DNA from: an uncultured Bacteroidales bacterium
Lineage (GTDB): Bacteria; Bacteroidota; Bacteroidia; Bacteroidales; Bacteroidaceae
Assembly: GCA_902778265.1 (NCBI GenBank)
Contig: CACYXI010000024.1
Coordinates: 1 to 33,954, forward strand
Direction: 5' to 3'
Length of the DNA stretch: 33,954 nucleotides
The notes under the pieces are model-generated. The model was not told the DNA's origin. It ran no database searches and saw nothing but the letters and a program-made list of their open reading frames with translations. The position numbers and the translations under genes were made by a program. This document shows, one piece after another, positions 8,191 through 17,596 of the stretch (its first letter is position 1; each line of letters opens with the position of its first letter).

Positions 8191-9453
8191 ATGTTATACT
8201 ATTTCTTTCGCTTTCTTGAAAAGTGGGACATTCCAGGTTCTGGTATGTGGAGTTATATCTCCTTCCGTGCCTTACTGGCATTGATTCTCTCACTTATTAT
8301 CTCCATCTGGTTTGGTGAGCACTTCATCAAATGGATGAAGCGCCATAATGCTACTGAGGCTCAGCGTGATAAGAGCATCGATCCATACGGAGTGGAGAAG
8401 AAAGGCGTGCCAACAATGGGTGGTGTCATCATTCTCATTGCAACGATAGTACCTTGTCTCCTTTTTGGCAGACTGCGTAACATCTACATGATTCTGATGC
8501 TCGTCACAACCGTATGGCTCGGAGCAATCGGTTTTGCTGATGACTACATCAAGATGAAGGTAACGAAGGATGGCCTTCGCCCTATTTACAAACTGATAGG
8601 TCAGGCTGCTCTCGGTCTTATCGTCGGACTCACGCTTTGGGCAAGTCCTGATGCCGTAATCCGCGAAAATGTGTCACAGCAGCGTCATGGCACAGAAATT
8701 GTTGTTTATAAGAGCGAGCCCGTAAAATCAACGGTAACGACTATTCCATTCGTTAAAAACAACAACCTTGACTATTCAAGTATGTTCAGTTGGCTTGGCG
8801 AATACAAGAGTGCCGCAACATGGATTTTCTTCGTTCTTCTCACCACCTTCGTGGTAATGGCGGTAAGTAATGGCAGTAACCTGAACGATGGTATGGACGG
8901 AATGTGCGCCGGTAACTCAGCCATAATATGTGTGGCTTTGGGAGTTCTTGCATACGTGTCATCACACGTTGGATACGCTTCATATTTCAACATAATGTAC
9001 ATACCTGAATCACAGGAACTTGTAATTTTCCTTTGTGCATTCATGGGTGCATTGATAGGTTTCCTCTGGTATAATGCCTACCCAGCCCAAGTATTCATGG
9101 GCGATACAGGTTCGTTGGCTATCGGTGGTATCATCGCAGTAACAGCAATCATAATCCACAAGGAATTACTCATCCCTATCCTCTGCTTCGTGTTCTTTAT
9201 GGAGAGCATAAGCGTGATGACACAGGTACAAGTTGCAAAATATGGCAACAAGCGCAACAAGAAACTTCGCTTGTTCAAGCGTGCACCTATTCACGATACC
9301 TTCCGTATCAAACCTGGGCAGTTAGCACCAGACGTGAAGGTTATGATCAACTGGCCAAGAGGATGCTGGTTGGAGTCAAAGATCACGACTCGCTTCTGGA
9401 TTGTAACAATCCTACTTGCAGCTATGGCAATAATAACATTGAAGATAAGATAA
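8191..9453 (+). CDS. mraY: Phospho-MurNAc-pentapeptide transferase MraY
   Basis: A 420-residue multi-pass inner-membrane enzyme that moves phospho-MurNAc-pentapeptide from UDP to undecaprenyl phosphate, forming lipid I. Diagnostic motifs are visible: MGGVI (near residue 76), the Asp pair of ADDYIK (D117-D118), NLNDGMDG (230-237) and MGDTGSLAIGG (near 304). Compared with the ~360-residue enterobacterial enzyme it carries an extra hydrophilic stretch at about residues 155-205, between membrane segments; this is usual in Bacteroidetes. The C-terminus ends with a hydrophobic segment. Confidence 0.96.
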   Translation: MLYYFFRFLEKWDIPGSGMWSYISFRALLALILSLIISIWFGEHFIKWMKRHNATEAQRDKSIDPYGVEKKGVPTMGGVIILIATIVPCLLFGRLRNIYMILMLVTTVWLGAIGFADDYIKMKVTKDGLRPIYKLIGQAALGLIVGLTLWASPDAVIRENVSQQRHGTEIVVYKSEPVKSTVTTIPFVKNNNLDYSSMFSWLGEYKSAATWIFFVLLTTFVVMAVSNGSNLNDGMDGMCAGNSAIICVALGVLAYVSSHVGYASYFNIMYIPESQELVIFLCAFMGALIGFLWYNAYPAQVFMGDTGSLAIGGIIAVTAIIIHKELLIPILCFVFFMESISVMTQVQVAKYGNKRNKKLRLFKRAPIHDTFRIKPGQLAPDVKVMINWPRGCWLESKITTRFWIVTILLAAMAIITLKIR

Positions 9454-9459
9454 AGTGAG

Positions 9460-9487
9460 TTTAGTGATTAGAGATTAGAGTTTAGAG
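9460..9487 (+). repeat. Heptanucleotide array before murD
   Basis: TTTAGTG, ATTAGAG, ATTAGAG, TTTAGAG in perfect 7-bp phase, ending 18 bp before the murD ATG at 9506. Confidence 0.75.
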
Positions 9488-9505
9488 TAAAACTTGATTA
9501 GACAT

Positions 9506-10822
9506 ATGAAATTAGTAATATTAGGAGCAGGAGAAAGTGGTGCAGGAACCGCTATTCTGGCACAGAAACAGGGATACGAGGTGTTCGTATCTGACATGGG
9601 ACAGATTAAGGACAAGTACAAGAAGGTACTTGACGATCATAACATCCGCTGGGAGGAAGGTCAGCACACAGAGGCTGAGATTCTTTCTGCTACAGAGGTT
9701 GTAAAGAGTCCTGGCATTCCTGATACAGCTCCTATGGTGAAGAAACTCGTTGAGCAAGGAACTCCAATCCTCAGCGAACTTGAGTTTGCAAAGCGTTATA
9801 GCAAGGGTAAGTGCATCTGCATCACAGGTAGTAACGGTAAGACTACCACCACATCTCTCATATACTATATTATGCAAAAAGCAGGTAAGGATGTAGGACT
9901 TGCAGGTAACATCGGACGTTCTTTTGCCCTTCAAGTTGCAGAGGAAGATCATGAGTGGTATGTTCTTGAGATAAGTTCATTCCAGCTCGACAATATGTTC
10001 GACTTCCGTGCAGATGTAAGTGTTCTGATGAACATCACTCCTGACCACCTCGACAGATATGAGTTTGAGATGCAAAACTACACCGACTCAAAGATGCGCA
10101 TCATACAGAATCAGACTTCTAATGATACTTTCGTATATTGGAAGCAGGATGAGCATATTGAGGAAGAACTTGCTAAGCGTGAAAATGGCTATGCACCAAA
10201 GCCAACACCTTCAAGTCTGGCAGTAAAGGCTGGTCATCCTACCCTATGTGGTTTCGTTGATACAGACTTCGAGAAATACAATCTTGAGTTCTCTCAGATG
10301 GGACAGCACAACAAGCGTAATGCCCTTGCAGCATATCTTGCAACCAAGCAGATTGGTGTTGATGAGGAGATTATCCGTGAGTGTCTGAAGGACTTCCCTG
10401 GTGTAGAGCATCGTCTGGAGCGTGTTGCAGAGAAGAATGGTGTCCTCTTCATCAACGACTCAAAGGCAACAAACGTAGATGCGTGCAATGTGGCTCTTGA
10501 AGCTATGGACCGCCCAACAATCCTTATCGTAGGAGGTAAGGATAAGGGTAATGATTACAGCACTATCCACGAACTCGTAGCTCGCAAATGTGTAGGATTA
10601 GTTTATCTCGGTGCTGACAACAAGAAACTTCACGAGGCATTTGACGATCTTGAAATGCCAATCGCAGATACACATAGCATGAAGGAATGCGTAGAGGCAT
10701 GCGTCAAGATGGCTAAAACGGGTGATGCAGTATTGCTGTCGCCATGCTGTGCAAGCTTCGACCTCTTCAAGAATATGGAGGACAGAGGCGAGCAGTTCAG
10801 AGCATTAGTAAATGAAAAGTGA
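9506..10822 (+). CDS. murD: UDP-MurNAc-L-alanine:D-glutamate ligase MurD
   Basis: A 438-residue cytoplasmic Mur ligase that adds D-glutamate to UDP-MurNAc-L-Ala. The N-terminal Rossmann-like UDP-binding domain starts LVILGAGESGAGTA; the ATP P-loop GSNGKTT is at residues 108-114, and the C-terminal domain includes NDSKATNVDA and LLSPCCASFD, both typical of MurD. ATG 9506 is chosen because the family begins right before this glycine-rich loop; an in-frame TTG lies four codons earlier. The last codons and stop (AAT GAA AAG TGA) are already part of the following heptad repeat, so the repeat supplies the C-terminus. Confidence 0.95.
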   Translation: MKLVILGAGESGAGTAILAQKQGYEVFVSDMGQIKDKYKKVLDDHNIRWEEGQHTEAEILSATEVVKSPGIPDTAPMVKKLVEQGTPILSELEFAKRYSKGKCICITGSNGKTTTTSLIYYIMQKAGKDVGLAGNIGRSFALQVAEEDHEWYVLEISSFQLDNMFDFRADVSVLMNITPDHLDRYEFEMQNYTDSKMRIIQNQTSNDTFVYWKQDEHIEEELAKRENGYAPKPTPSSLAVKAGHPTLCGFVDTDFEKYNLEFSQMGQHNKRNALAAYLATKQIGVDEEIIRECLKDFPGVEHRLERVAEKNGVLFINDSKATNVDACNVALEAMDRPTILIVGGKDKGNDYSTIHELVARKCVGLVYLGADNKKLHEAFDDLEMPIADTHSMKECVEACVKMAKTGDAVLLSPCCASFDLFKNMEDRGEQFRALVNEK

Positions 10823-10894
10823 AAAATGAAAAATACAAGTTACGCTTTTCATAAGTAATCTGTATTTTATAATTTTTCATTGTTCATTTCTTAA
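10811..10894. repeat. R2 element (heptads, core, inverted heptads) between murD and ftsW
   Basis: Left heptads AATGAAA/AGTGAAA/AATGAAA, then a core containing TACAAGTTAC and GTAATCTGTATTTTATAA, then inverted heptads (TTTTTCATTGTTCATTT). The core is homologous, in the opposite orientation, to the element upstream of dut (20791-20891). The left heptads include the murD stop codon. Confidence 0.7.
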
Positions 10895-10911
10895 TTTAAA
10901 AATTAAAGTAA

Positions 10912-12210
10912 GTGGATTCACTGAAGCAAATAAATAACATCTTCAAAGGCGATAAGGTGATTTGGATCGTCTTCTTCCTGCTCTGTATAGTGAGCATCAT
11001 AGAAGTATATTCAGCCTCATCGAGCTTAGGATATAAATCTGGCAACTATTGGAAGGCTGCCACCTATCACTCATTCCTTCTGTTGATTGGCGTGGGTGTG
11101 ATGGTGATGACACTTAACATCAAGTGTAAGTTCTTCAAGCTCGCCACACCTATACTAGTGCCTGTTGCCTTCCTGATGCTTATTCTTGTTTTCGTCTGTG
11201 GAACTAAAGAGAATGATGCCGCCAGATGGCTAAAGATTGGATTTATACCGATACAGCCGTCGGAAATAGCCAAGGGTGCAATGATTCTTGCCACAGCACA
11301 GATACTTAGCGCAATGCAGACGGCTGATGGTGCAGCTCCAAAGGCAATGAAGTATGTGCTCATAACGGGAATATTCCTCATTCTTCCTATTGCTCCAGAG
11401 AATCTATCAACAGCTGCAATGCTGTCATTGGTGGTCTTCCTTATGATGATCATAGGACGAGTGCCGTCAAAACAGATAGGACTACTTGTGACTGCCTGTG
11501 TATTGGTTGCAGGACTCGGAATTGGCTCAATCCTCGCCTTTGGTAAAGCTCCCGACAAGAACCTTTCCGACAAGGAGGAAATGCACCTTACAGAGGAGGT
11601 AAAAGAGAGCGAAGACGGCATTCCTGTAGCGATAAAAGCAAAGAACGAGAAGAAACCAGAGCCAACAGGCATTCAGAAAATAGCCCACCGTTTCGACACT
11701 TGGAAAGGTCGAATAATGGAGTTCACCAATAAAGAGGAAGTTCCACCTGAGAAGTATGACCTTGACAAGAACGGTCAGGTAGGACATGCACGAATAGCTA
11801 TTGTATCAAGTAACATCAAGGGATGCGGTCCTGGCAACTCCGTAGAGCGTGACTTCCTTTCACAGGCTTTCTCTGACTTCATCTACGCAATAGTCATTGA
11901 GGAGCTAGGTATTGTAGGAGCTTTCTTCGTAGCATTCCTGTATGTGGTATTGCTCTTCAGAACAGGTATCATAGCCCGAAGGTGCAAGAATCCATTCCCA
12001 GCATACCTCGCAATGGGATTGGCTCTGCTTATGGTGACACAGGCTTTATTCAATATGATGGTGGCCGTAGGACTTGCTCCTGTTACAGGACAACCTCTAC
12101 CTCTTATCAGTAAAGGTGGTACATCAAGCATCATCAACTGTCTCTACATTGGTGTGATACTCAGTATCAGTAGAACGGCAGCACGAAGAGAAGATGCGGT
12201 ATTAGACTAA
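10912..12210 (+). CDS. ftsW: Division-specific SEDS glycosyltransferase FtsW
   Basis: A 432-residue polytopic membrane protein of the SEDS family, which polymerises glycan strands from lipid II at the septum with FtsI. The conserved C-terminal motifs are present: FIYAIVIEELGIVGA and GLAPVTGQPLPLISKGG. Between the membrane segments there is a long charged loop (about residues 205-300), as in other Bacteroidetes FtsW. The start is GTG (10912); no in-frame ATG occurs before the conserved first helix. An R2 element precedes it and murG follows after 23 bp. Confidence 0.93.
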   Translation: MDSLKQINNIFKGDKVIWIVFFLLCIVSIIEVYSASSSLGYKSGNYWKAATYHSFLLLIGVGVMVMTLNIKCKFFKLATPILVPVAFLMLILVFVCGTKENDAARWLKIGFIPIQPSEIAKGAMILATAQILSAMQTADGAAPKAMKYVLITGIFLILPIAPENLSTAAMLSLVVFLMMIIGRVPSKQIGLLVTACVLVAGLGIGSILAFGKAPDKNLSDKEEMHLTEEVKESEDGIPVAIKAKNEKKPEPTGIQKIAHRFDTWKGRIMEFTNKEEVPPEKYDLDKNGQVGHARIAIVSSNIKGCGPGNSVERDFLSQAFSDFIYAIVIEELGIVGAFFVAFLYVVLLFRTGIIARRCKNPFPAYLAMGLALLMVTQALFNMMVAVGLAPVTGQPLPLISKGGTSSIINCLYIGVILSISRTAARREDAVLD

Positions 12211-12233
12211 TAGAAAATTGAAAAAATATAGAA

Positions 12234-13343
12234 ATGGACAAGGAACTTAGAGTAATAGTAAGTGGAGGTGGCACAGGTGGCCACATTTTCCCTGCTGTGT
12301 CTATAGCCAACGCAATCAAGGCAATGCGCCCTGATGCAAAGATCCTCTTCGTCGGAGCTAACGGACGAATGGAGATGGAACGTGTTCCTGCTGCTGGTTA
12401 CGAGATTAAAGGACTTCCTGTTCGCGGTCTTATCCGCCCTCTCTGGAGTCCTAAGAACATAAGTGTGATGCTCGACTTCATCAAGAGTCGCAGCATGGTG
12501 AAGAGTATCATCCGCGACTTCCGTCCACAGGTGGCTGTGGGTGTTGGTGGCTATGCCTCCGCCCCTACCCTTAACGCAGCATACGCAATGGGCATTCCTT
12601 GTCTGATACAGGAACAGAACTCATACGCAGGCGTTACCAATAAGTCGCTTGCAAAGAAAGCTGAGAAGATTTGCGTGGCATACGACGGAATGGAGCGTTT
12701 CTTCCCTGCTGACCGCATAATGAAAACGGGAAATCCTGTGCGTCAGACTCTTCTTGAGAACACTATGACTAAGGAAGAGGCTTGCAAGGCAATGGGATTG
12801 GATCCTGCGAAGCCTATCATCCTCGTTATTGGCGGCTCACTTGGAGCACGAACCGTAAACGACTCTATTGCAGGTGGCATAGAGAGATTCGACAATGCCG
12901 AGATTCAGGTTGTATGGCAGACAGGTAAATACTATGCTGAAGAGTGCGAGCGCAAGGCCAAAAGCTCTAAGTTCGTAAAGGCTCAAGCTTTCATCTCAGA
13001 TATGGCTACCGCCTATCGTGCTGCTGATATTGTTATCAGTCGTGCAGGAGCTTCTTCTATTAGTGAACTATGCCTCTTGGGCAAGGCTTCTATCCTTGTG
13101 CCTTCTCCTAACGTGGCTGAGGATCACCAAACAAAGAATGCACGTGCCCTCTCTAACAAGAACGCAGCTATCTTCGTTGCTGATAAGGATGCAAGAGCCA
13201 AACTTGTTGACGAGGCAATCAAACTGGTTAGCAACAAGGCACGCATCGCCTCTCTTGAAACTGAGGTCAAGAAACTCGCTTATCACAATTCGGCAGAGGT
13301 GATCGCTGAAGAGGTGATAAAGTTGGCTGAAAAAAAGAATTAA
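12234..13343 (+). CDS. murG: Lipid II synthase MurG (UDP-GlcNAc transferase)
   Basis: A 369-residue GT-B fold glycosyltransferase on the inner face of the membrane. It adds GlcNAc from UDP-GlcNAc to lipid I, giving lipid II. The N-terminal glycine loop GGGTGGH (residues 11-17) binds the lipid I phosphate; GVGGYAS near 104 and GGSLGAR near 200 are the other G-loops, and QEQN near 126 and the SRAGASSISEL stretch near 265 belong to the sugar-nucleotide site. Start ATG 12234 follows ftsW by 23 bp. An R2 element follows the stop. Confidence 0.96.
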   Translation: MDKELRVIVSGGGTGGHIFPAVSIANAIKAMRPDAKILFVGANGRMEMERVPAAGYEIKGLPVRGLIRPLWSPKNISVMLDFIKSRSMVKSIIRDFRPQVAVGVGGYASAPTLNAAYAMGIPCLIQEQNSYAGVTNKSLAKKAEKICVAYDGMERFFPADRIMKTGNPVRQTLLENTMTKEEACKAMGLDPAKPIILVIGGSLGARTVNDSIAGGIERFDNAEIQVVWQTGKYYAEECERKAKSSKFVKAQAFISDMATAYRAADIVISRAGASSISELCLLGKASILVPSPNVAEDHQTKNARALSNKNAAIFVADKDARAKLVDEAIKLVSNKARIASLETEVKKLAYHNSAEVIAEEVIKLAEKKN

Positions 13344-13351
13344 AAATTAAG

Positions 13352-13450
13352 AAATAAAAAGGAAAAAGTATGATTAGTTCTAAACGCTAATGGCTTTGAA
13401 CACCAAGCATAACTATACTTTATACTTTTAACTTTATACTTTATACTTTT
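13352..13450. repeat. R2 element between murG and murC
   Basis: It begins AAATAAAAAGGAAAAAGTAT, continues GATTAGT...ACGCTAAT, and ends in inverted heptads of the TATACTT type running up to the murC start. The element before ftsZ (17597-17699) has the same left end and the same right end with a different middle. Confidence 0.7.
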
Positions 13451-13452
13451 TT

Positions 13453-14826
13453 ATGCAAGATATAAAAGCTGTATATTTCGTTGGTGCTGGTGGCATTGGA
13501 ATGAGTGCCATTGCCCGTTATTTCATAAATCGTGGTCTTGTAGTAGCAGGTTACGACAAGACTCCTTCTGCCCTCACTCTTCAGTTGGAGAAGGAAGGTA
13601 TGCTTATTCACTACGAAGAGGATGTAGAACAGATTCCTCTCGCTTGTCGTGATAAGGAGCATTGTCTTGTAATCTACACTCCTGCCATTCCAAGTGAACA
13701 CGCAGAACTTCAGTACTTCCGCAATGGAGGTTTTGACATTCAGAAACGTGCTCAGGTACTCGGTACACTCACCAAGTCATTAAAGGGACTTTGCTTTGCC
13801 GGTACACACGGAAAGACTACCACATCAACAATGTGCGCTCACATCATGCACCAGAGTTCTATGGATTGTAATGCCTTCCTCGGAGGTATTTCCAAGAACT
13901 ATGGCACGAATTATATTCTCTCTAACGAAAGTCCATACGTTGTGATTGAGGCTGATGAGTTCGACCGCTCATTCCATTGGCTCAGCCCTTGGATGTCAGT
14001 AATCACAGCGACCGACCCTGACCACCTCGACATCTACGGAACAAAGGTGGCTTATCTTGAGTCTTTCCGTCACTATACCACTCTCATTCAGCCAGGTGGT
14101 GCGCTCATCATCCATACTGGTCTTGAGGTCAAGCCTAATGTTCAGGAGGGTGTAAAGGTTTATACCTACTCTAAGACTGAGGGTGATTTCCACGCTGAGA
14201 ACATCCGCATTGAGAATGGTGAGATTTCCTTCGACCTCGTATCTCCTATCGAGAACGTGAAGGGTATTGAACTCGGTCAGCCTGTACCTATCAACATTGA
14301 GAACGGTATTGCAGCAATGGCAATGGCACAACTCAACGGTTGTACAGCTGAAGAACTGCGTTATGGTATGAAGACCTATCGTGGTGTGGATCGTCGCTTT
14401 GACTTCCGCATTCGCAATGAGAAACACGTCCTGCTCTCTGACTATGCCCACCATCCAAAAGAGATTTTCGAGAGTGCTCGTTCTATGCGTGAGGTTTACA
14501 AGAACCGTCACATCACCGCTATCTTCCAGCCTCACCTCTACACTCGTACACGCGATTTCTACAAGGATTTCGCTGACGCGCTCTCACAGTTGGATGAGGT
14601 AATACTCTGCGACATTTACCCTGCTCGTGAACTTCCAATCGAGGGAGTTACATCAAAGCTCATCTATGACAACCTTCGTCCAGGTATTGAGAAGAGTATG
14701 GTTCACAAAGAGGATGTTCCTGAACTCGTGAAGAATCGTGATTTCGACGTGCTCATCATCCTTGGTGCAGGTGATTTGGACAACTACATGGCTGAACTTG
14801 CGGAAATAATAAAGAATAAGGAATAA
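13453..14826 (+). CDS. murC: UDP-MurNAc:L-alanine ligase MurC
   Basis: A 457-residue cytoplasmic Mur ligase that starts the stem peptide by adding L-alanine to UDP-MurNAc. The N-terminal nucleotide-binding loop is GAGGIGMSA (residues 11-19); the P-loop GTHGKTTT is at 117-124, with the histidine typical of MurC; IEADEFDRSF, SDYAHHP and the IFQPHLYTRT stretch are all characteristic. The ATG at 13453 directly follows the R2 element, only 2 bp from its last heptad, which leaves no room for a Shine-Dalgarno sequence. Confidence 0.96.
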   Translation: MQDIKAVYFVGAGGIGMSAIARYFINRGLVVAGYDKTPSALTLQLEKEGMLIHYEEDVEQIPLACRDKEHCLVIYTPAIPSEHAELQYFRNGGFDIQKRAQVLGTLTKSLKGLCFAGTHGKTTTSTMCAHIMHQSSMDCNAFLGGISKNYGTNYILSNESPYVVIEADEFDRSFHWLSPWMSVITATDPDHLDIYGTKVAYLESFRHYTTLIQPGGALIIHTGLEVKPNVQEGVKVYTYSKTEGDFHAENIRIENGEISFDLVSPIENVKGIELGQPVPINIENGIAAMAMAQLNGCTAEELRYGMKTYRGVDRRFDFRIRNEKHVLLSDYAHHPKEIFESARSMREVYKNRHITAIFQPHLYTRTRDFYKDFADALSQLDEVILCDIYPARELPIEGVTSKLIYDNLRPGIEKSMVHKEDVPELVKNRDFDVLIILGAGDLDNYMAELAEIIKNKE

Positions 14827-14830
14827 AAAA

Positions 14831-14858
14831 GAGTAAAGAGTAAGGAGTAAAGAGTAAA
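14831..14858 (+). repeat. Heptanucleotide array before ftsQ
   Basis: GAGTAAA, GAGTAAG, GAGTAAA, GAGTAAA in perfect 7-bp phase, 3 bp before the GTG start of ftsQ. Confidence 0.8.
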
Positions 14859-14861
14859 TCT

Positions 14862-16097
14862 GTGAAACTCAGAATAAACTGGAAATACTGTACTCTGGTA
14901 GTCATTGACCTGGTGATTGTCGTTTACCTCGTCTTCGCTATGACCTCGTGGAATAAACCCGACGAGACACCTCGCCAATGCAGCAAGGTGGAGATCAAGA
15001 TCGAAGATGAGAATGAGAACGGCTTCCTCAAGACTGCGGAAGTAAAGACGCTTCTTGAGAAGAAGAACCTATACCCTCTCAACAAGAGATTAGACGACAT
15101 CAACACCCGCGAAATAGAGAACATACTGCTGAAAACCGCATTTGTCAAGACTGCCCAGTGCTACGTGACAACTGAGGGATTCGTAAACCTTACTCTTACC
15201 CAGCGTACTCCTATCGTACGTGTAAAAGCCGAGAATGGCGAGGACTATTATATTGATGACAACGGCGGTGTGATGCCTAACTCACAATACACCTCCGACA
15301 TGATCATCGTTACAGGTCAGCTTAACAAGCAATACGCCTGCAAATACATTAGCATCCTCGCATCAACAATAATGGCAGATGACCTGTGGCGAAACCAGAT
15401 TGAGCAGATCAACGTGCTCAAAGATAAGACCATAGAAATCGTGCCTCGTGTAGGCGACCATGTAATAAACATCGGAATGCTGCCAAACAACCGTTACCCT
15501 GACAAGAGAAAGGAAAAAGTAACGGAGTTCGTACAAAAACAGCTCCAACGTATTGAGCTTTTCTATAAATACGGTCTTTCAGAGGCTGGTTGGAACAAGT
15601 ACTCATACATTTCAGTTGAATTTGCCAATCAGGTGATTTGTACAAATAGAGACGGACAAAAGCATCAGGTTGCAAAGCCTATTGCCGTTGCACAACCTGC
15701 TCCTCAGCCAGAAGCCACTCCTGCTAATGAAACTGCTCAAAATGAAAAGAGTAAGGCAGAAAGTGAAAAGAAAAAAGTGGAGGAGCAACCGAAGAAGCAG
15801 GAGCCAAAGAAACAGGAACCTGTAAAGAAGGAAGAAAAGAAGGACAAGCAACCTAAGAAGGAGGAGAAAGCCCAAGCAAAGGCAAAGGAAACTCCGAAAA
15901 AGGAAAGCACTCCAAAGAAAGAGAACTCCACCAAGAAGGAAACTACTTCAAAGAAGGATAATTCTCCTAAGAAGGACACTACCCCAAAGAAGGAAAGTGC
16001 TCCGAAGAAAGACAATACTCCGAAAAAAGACAATGCTCAAAAGAAAGACAATAAGCCCAAGACTACTGACAAAGCAGCAAAAGGGAAGAAGTCCTGA
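14862..16097 (+). CDS. ftsQ: Cell-division protein FtsQ with long lysine-rich C-terminal tail
   Basis: A 411-residue bitopic protein. A short cytoplasmic start is followed by a transmembrane helix (about residues 10-28, TLVVIDLVIVVYLVFAMTS), then a POTRA-like and a beta domain (about 40-260) as in FtsQ/DivIB, which scaffolds FtsB and FtsL at the septum. Residues from about 270 to 411 form a low-complexity Ala/Pro then Lys/Glu/Pro tail, including ten hexapeptide repeats of the TPKKEN type (344-403). Such a tail is unusual, since FtsQ normally ends soon after the beta domain. It would lie in the periplasm and be strongly basic. The start is GTG (14862), right after a heptad array. Position between murC and ftsA is the standard one. 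Confidence 0.9.
   Translation: MKLRINWKYCTLVVIDLVIVVYLVFAMTSWNKPDETPRQCSKVEIKIEDENENGFLKTAEVKTLLEKKNLYPLNKRLDDINTREIENILLKTAFVKTAQCYVTTEGFVNLTLTQRTPIVRVKAENGEDYYIDDNGGVMPNSQYTSDMIIVTGQLNKQYACKYISILASTIMADDLWRNQIEQINVLKDKTIEIVPRVGDHVINIGMLPNNRYPDKRKEKVTEFVQKQLQRIELFYKYGLSEAGWNKYSYISVEFANQVICTNRDGQKHQVAKPIAVAQPAPQPEATPANETAQNEKSKAESEKKKVEEQPKKQEPKKQEPVKKEEKKDKQPKKEEKAQAKAKETPKKESTPKKENSTKKETTSKKDNSPKKDTTPKKESAPKKDNTPKKDNAQKKDNKPKTTDKAAKGKKS
15891..16070 (+). repeat. 18-bp coding minisatellite in ftsQ
   Basis: Ten imperfect 18-bp units encode hexapeptides: TPKKES, TPKKEN, STKKET, TSKKDN, SPKKDT, TPKKES, APKKDN, TPKKDN, AQKKDN, KPKTTD. The KK(D/E) core is kept in nine of the ten. Because the unit is a multiple of 3, copy number could vary without frameshift. 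Confidence 0.85.
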
Positions 16098-16136
16098 GCA
16101 ACTAAAAGAAGCAAAAACAATAAATAATCAGCATAT

Positions 16137-17582
16137 ATGCCATCAAAGAATTTCATAGTAGCCATTGAACTTGGCTCAACCAAAATTACTGGTGTTGCCG
16201 GACAGAAGAATCACGACGGCAGTTTCACTGTGAATGCTGTGGTTAGGGAAGACTCCACCACTTGCATCCGCAAGGGTGTGGTTTACAACGCAGATAAGAC
16301 AGTGCAGTGTATAACCAATATCATCACCCGTCTGAAGGCGAGCATGAAGACCGAGATTGCCCAAGTCTATGTAGGCGTGGGTGGTCAGTCTATCCATTCT
16401 GTGCGCAACGTGATAGTAAGGGATCTTGCCGATTCACAACAGGTTACTCAGGATTTGGTTAACGAGCTTATGGACACCAACCGCGCTATGGATTACAAGG
16501 ACTTTGAAATTCTTGACGTTGTAACCCAAGAGTACAAGGTGGATAACCAGTTCCAACTGGAGCCTGCCGGCATTGAGTGCAACCATATTGAGGGCAACTT
16601 CCTCAACATTCTTCAGCGCAAGAGATACTACCACAACCTCAACAACTGCTTTGACCGTGCAGGAGTGGCTATTGCGGAAATGTACCTCGCACCAATCGCA
16701 CTTGCTGATGCCGTTCTTACTGATTCTGAGAAACGAAGTGGCTGTATGCTGGTTGACTTCGGTTCAGAGACAACTACTATCCAGGTATTCCACAAGAACA
16801 TTCTCCGTCACCTTGCCGTTATCCCATTGGGTAGTAACAACATCACGAAGGATATTGTGTCTCTCCAGATGGAAGAGACTGATGCTGAAAAGATGAAACT
16901 CCGTTATGCCTCTGCCCACACAGAGCCTAACGACATTGATGGCGCATTATCTTACAGCATCGACAACGACCGCAAGATTGAAAGTCGTAAGTTCATTGAG
17001 CTTATTGAGGCTCGCGTTCAGGAGATTGTGCAGAATGCCTGGTATCAGGTTCCTAACGAGCTTACCGAGAAACTCGTTGGCGGAATCATCATCACTGGTG
17101 GAGGCAGCAACCTCAAGAACATTGACGTGGCATTCAGAAACCACACTCACATTTCAAAGGTTCGTATTGCCAAGTTCGTGAACTACAACATACATTCATC
17201 CAATAGTGACATCATGGCTCACAATGGTATGATGAACACAATCCTCGGTTTGCTGGCTAAGGGCGAGATTAACTGCGCTGGCGAGAACATCGTTGAGCAG
17301 CAGGACATGTTCGCACCAAAAGCTCCAGAGAAAGAGCCTGAAACAGAGCAGAAGACACGCGCAGTTGAGCCAACTCCTGGTTCGGGAAAGGTGCAGACAG
17401 CCAATGAGAAAGCTGCTCGCGAAGCTGCCGAGGAAGAGGAACGTAGGCGCAAGGAGGAAGAGGAACGCAAGCGCAGGGAAGAAGAGGAGGAAGAAGAGCG
17501 CAAGCGTAAGGAAAAGAAAGGGCCAACTCTCACCTCACGTCTCATGAAATGGCTCGGCACATTCACTGAGCCGGATGAGTAA
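16137..17582 (+). CDS. ftsA: Cell-division protein FtsA
   Basis: A 481-residue actin-like ATPase that tethers FtsZ to the membrane and recruits downstream divisome proteins. Actin-fold nucleotide motifs are seen: AIELGSTKITG (phosphate 1), LVDFGSETTTIQ (phosphate 2, near residue 205) and GGIIITGGGSNLK (adenosine, near 318). A highly charged Glu/Arg/Lys linker (about residues 420-465) leads to a short amphipathic helix, TSRLMKWLGTFTE, the membrane-targeting sequence. The charged linker is much longer than in E. coli FtsA (about 420 residues in all). It lies 39 bp after ftsQ. Confidence 0.95.
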   Translation: MPSKNFIVAIELGSTKITGVAGQKNHDGSFTVNAVVREDSTTCIRKGVVYNADKTVQCITNIITRLKASMKTEIAQVYVGVGGQSIHSVRNVIVRDLADSQQVTQDLVNELMDTNRAMDYKDFEILDVVTQEYKVDNQFQLEPAGIECNHIEGNFLNILQRKRYYHNLNNCFDRAGVAIAEMYLAPIALADAVLTDSEKRSGCMLVDFGSETTTIQVFHKNILRHLAVIPLGSNNITKDIVSLQMEETDAEKMKLRYASAHTEPNDIDGALSYSIDNDRKIESRKFIELIEARVQEIVQNAWYQVPNELTEKLVGGIIITGGGSNLKNIDVAFRNHTHISKVRIAKFVNYNIHSSNSDIMAHNGMMNTILGLLAKGEINCAGENIVEQQDMFAPKAPEKEPETEQKTRAVEPTPGSGKVQTANEKAAREAAEEEERRRKEEEERKRREEEEEEERKRKEKKGPTLTSRLMKWLGTFTEPDE

Positions 17583-17596
17583 TCTTTTAAATAAAA

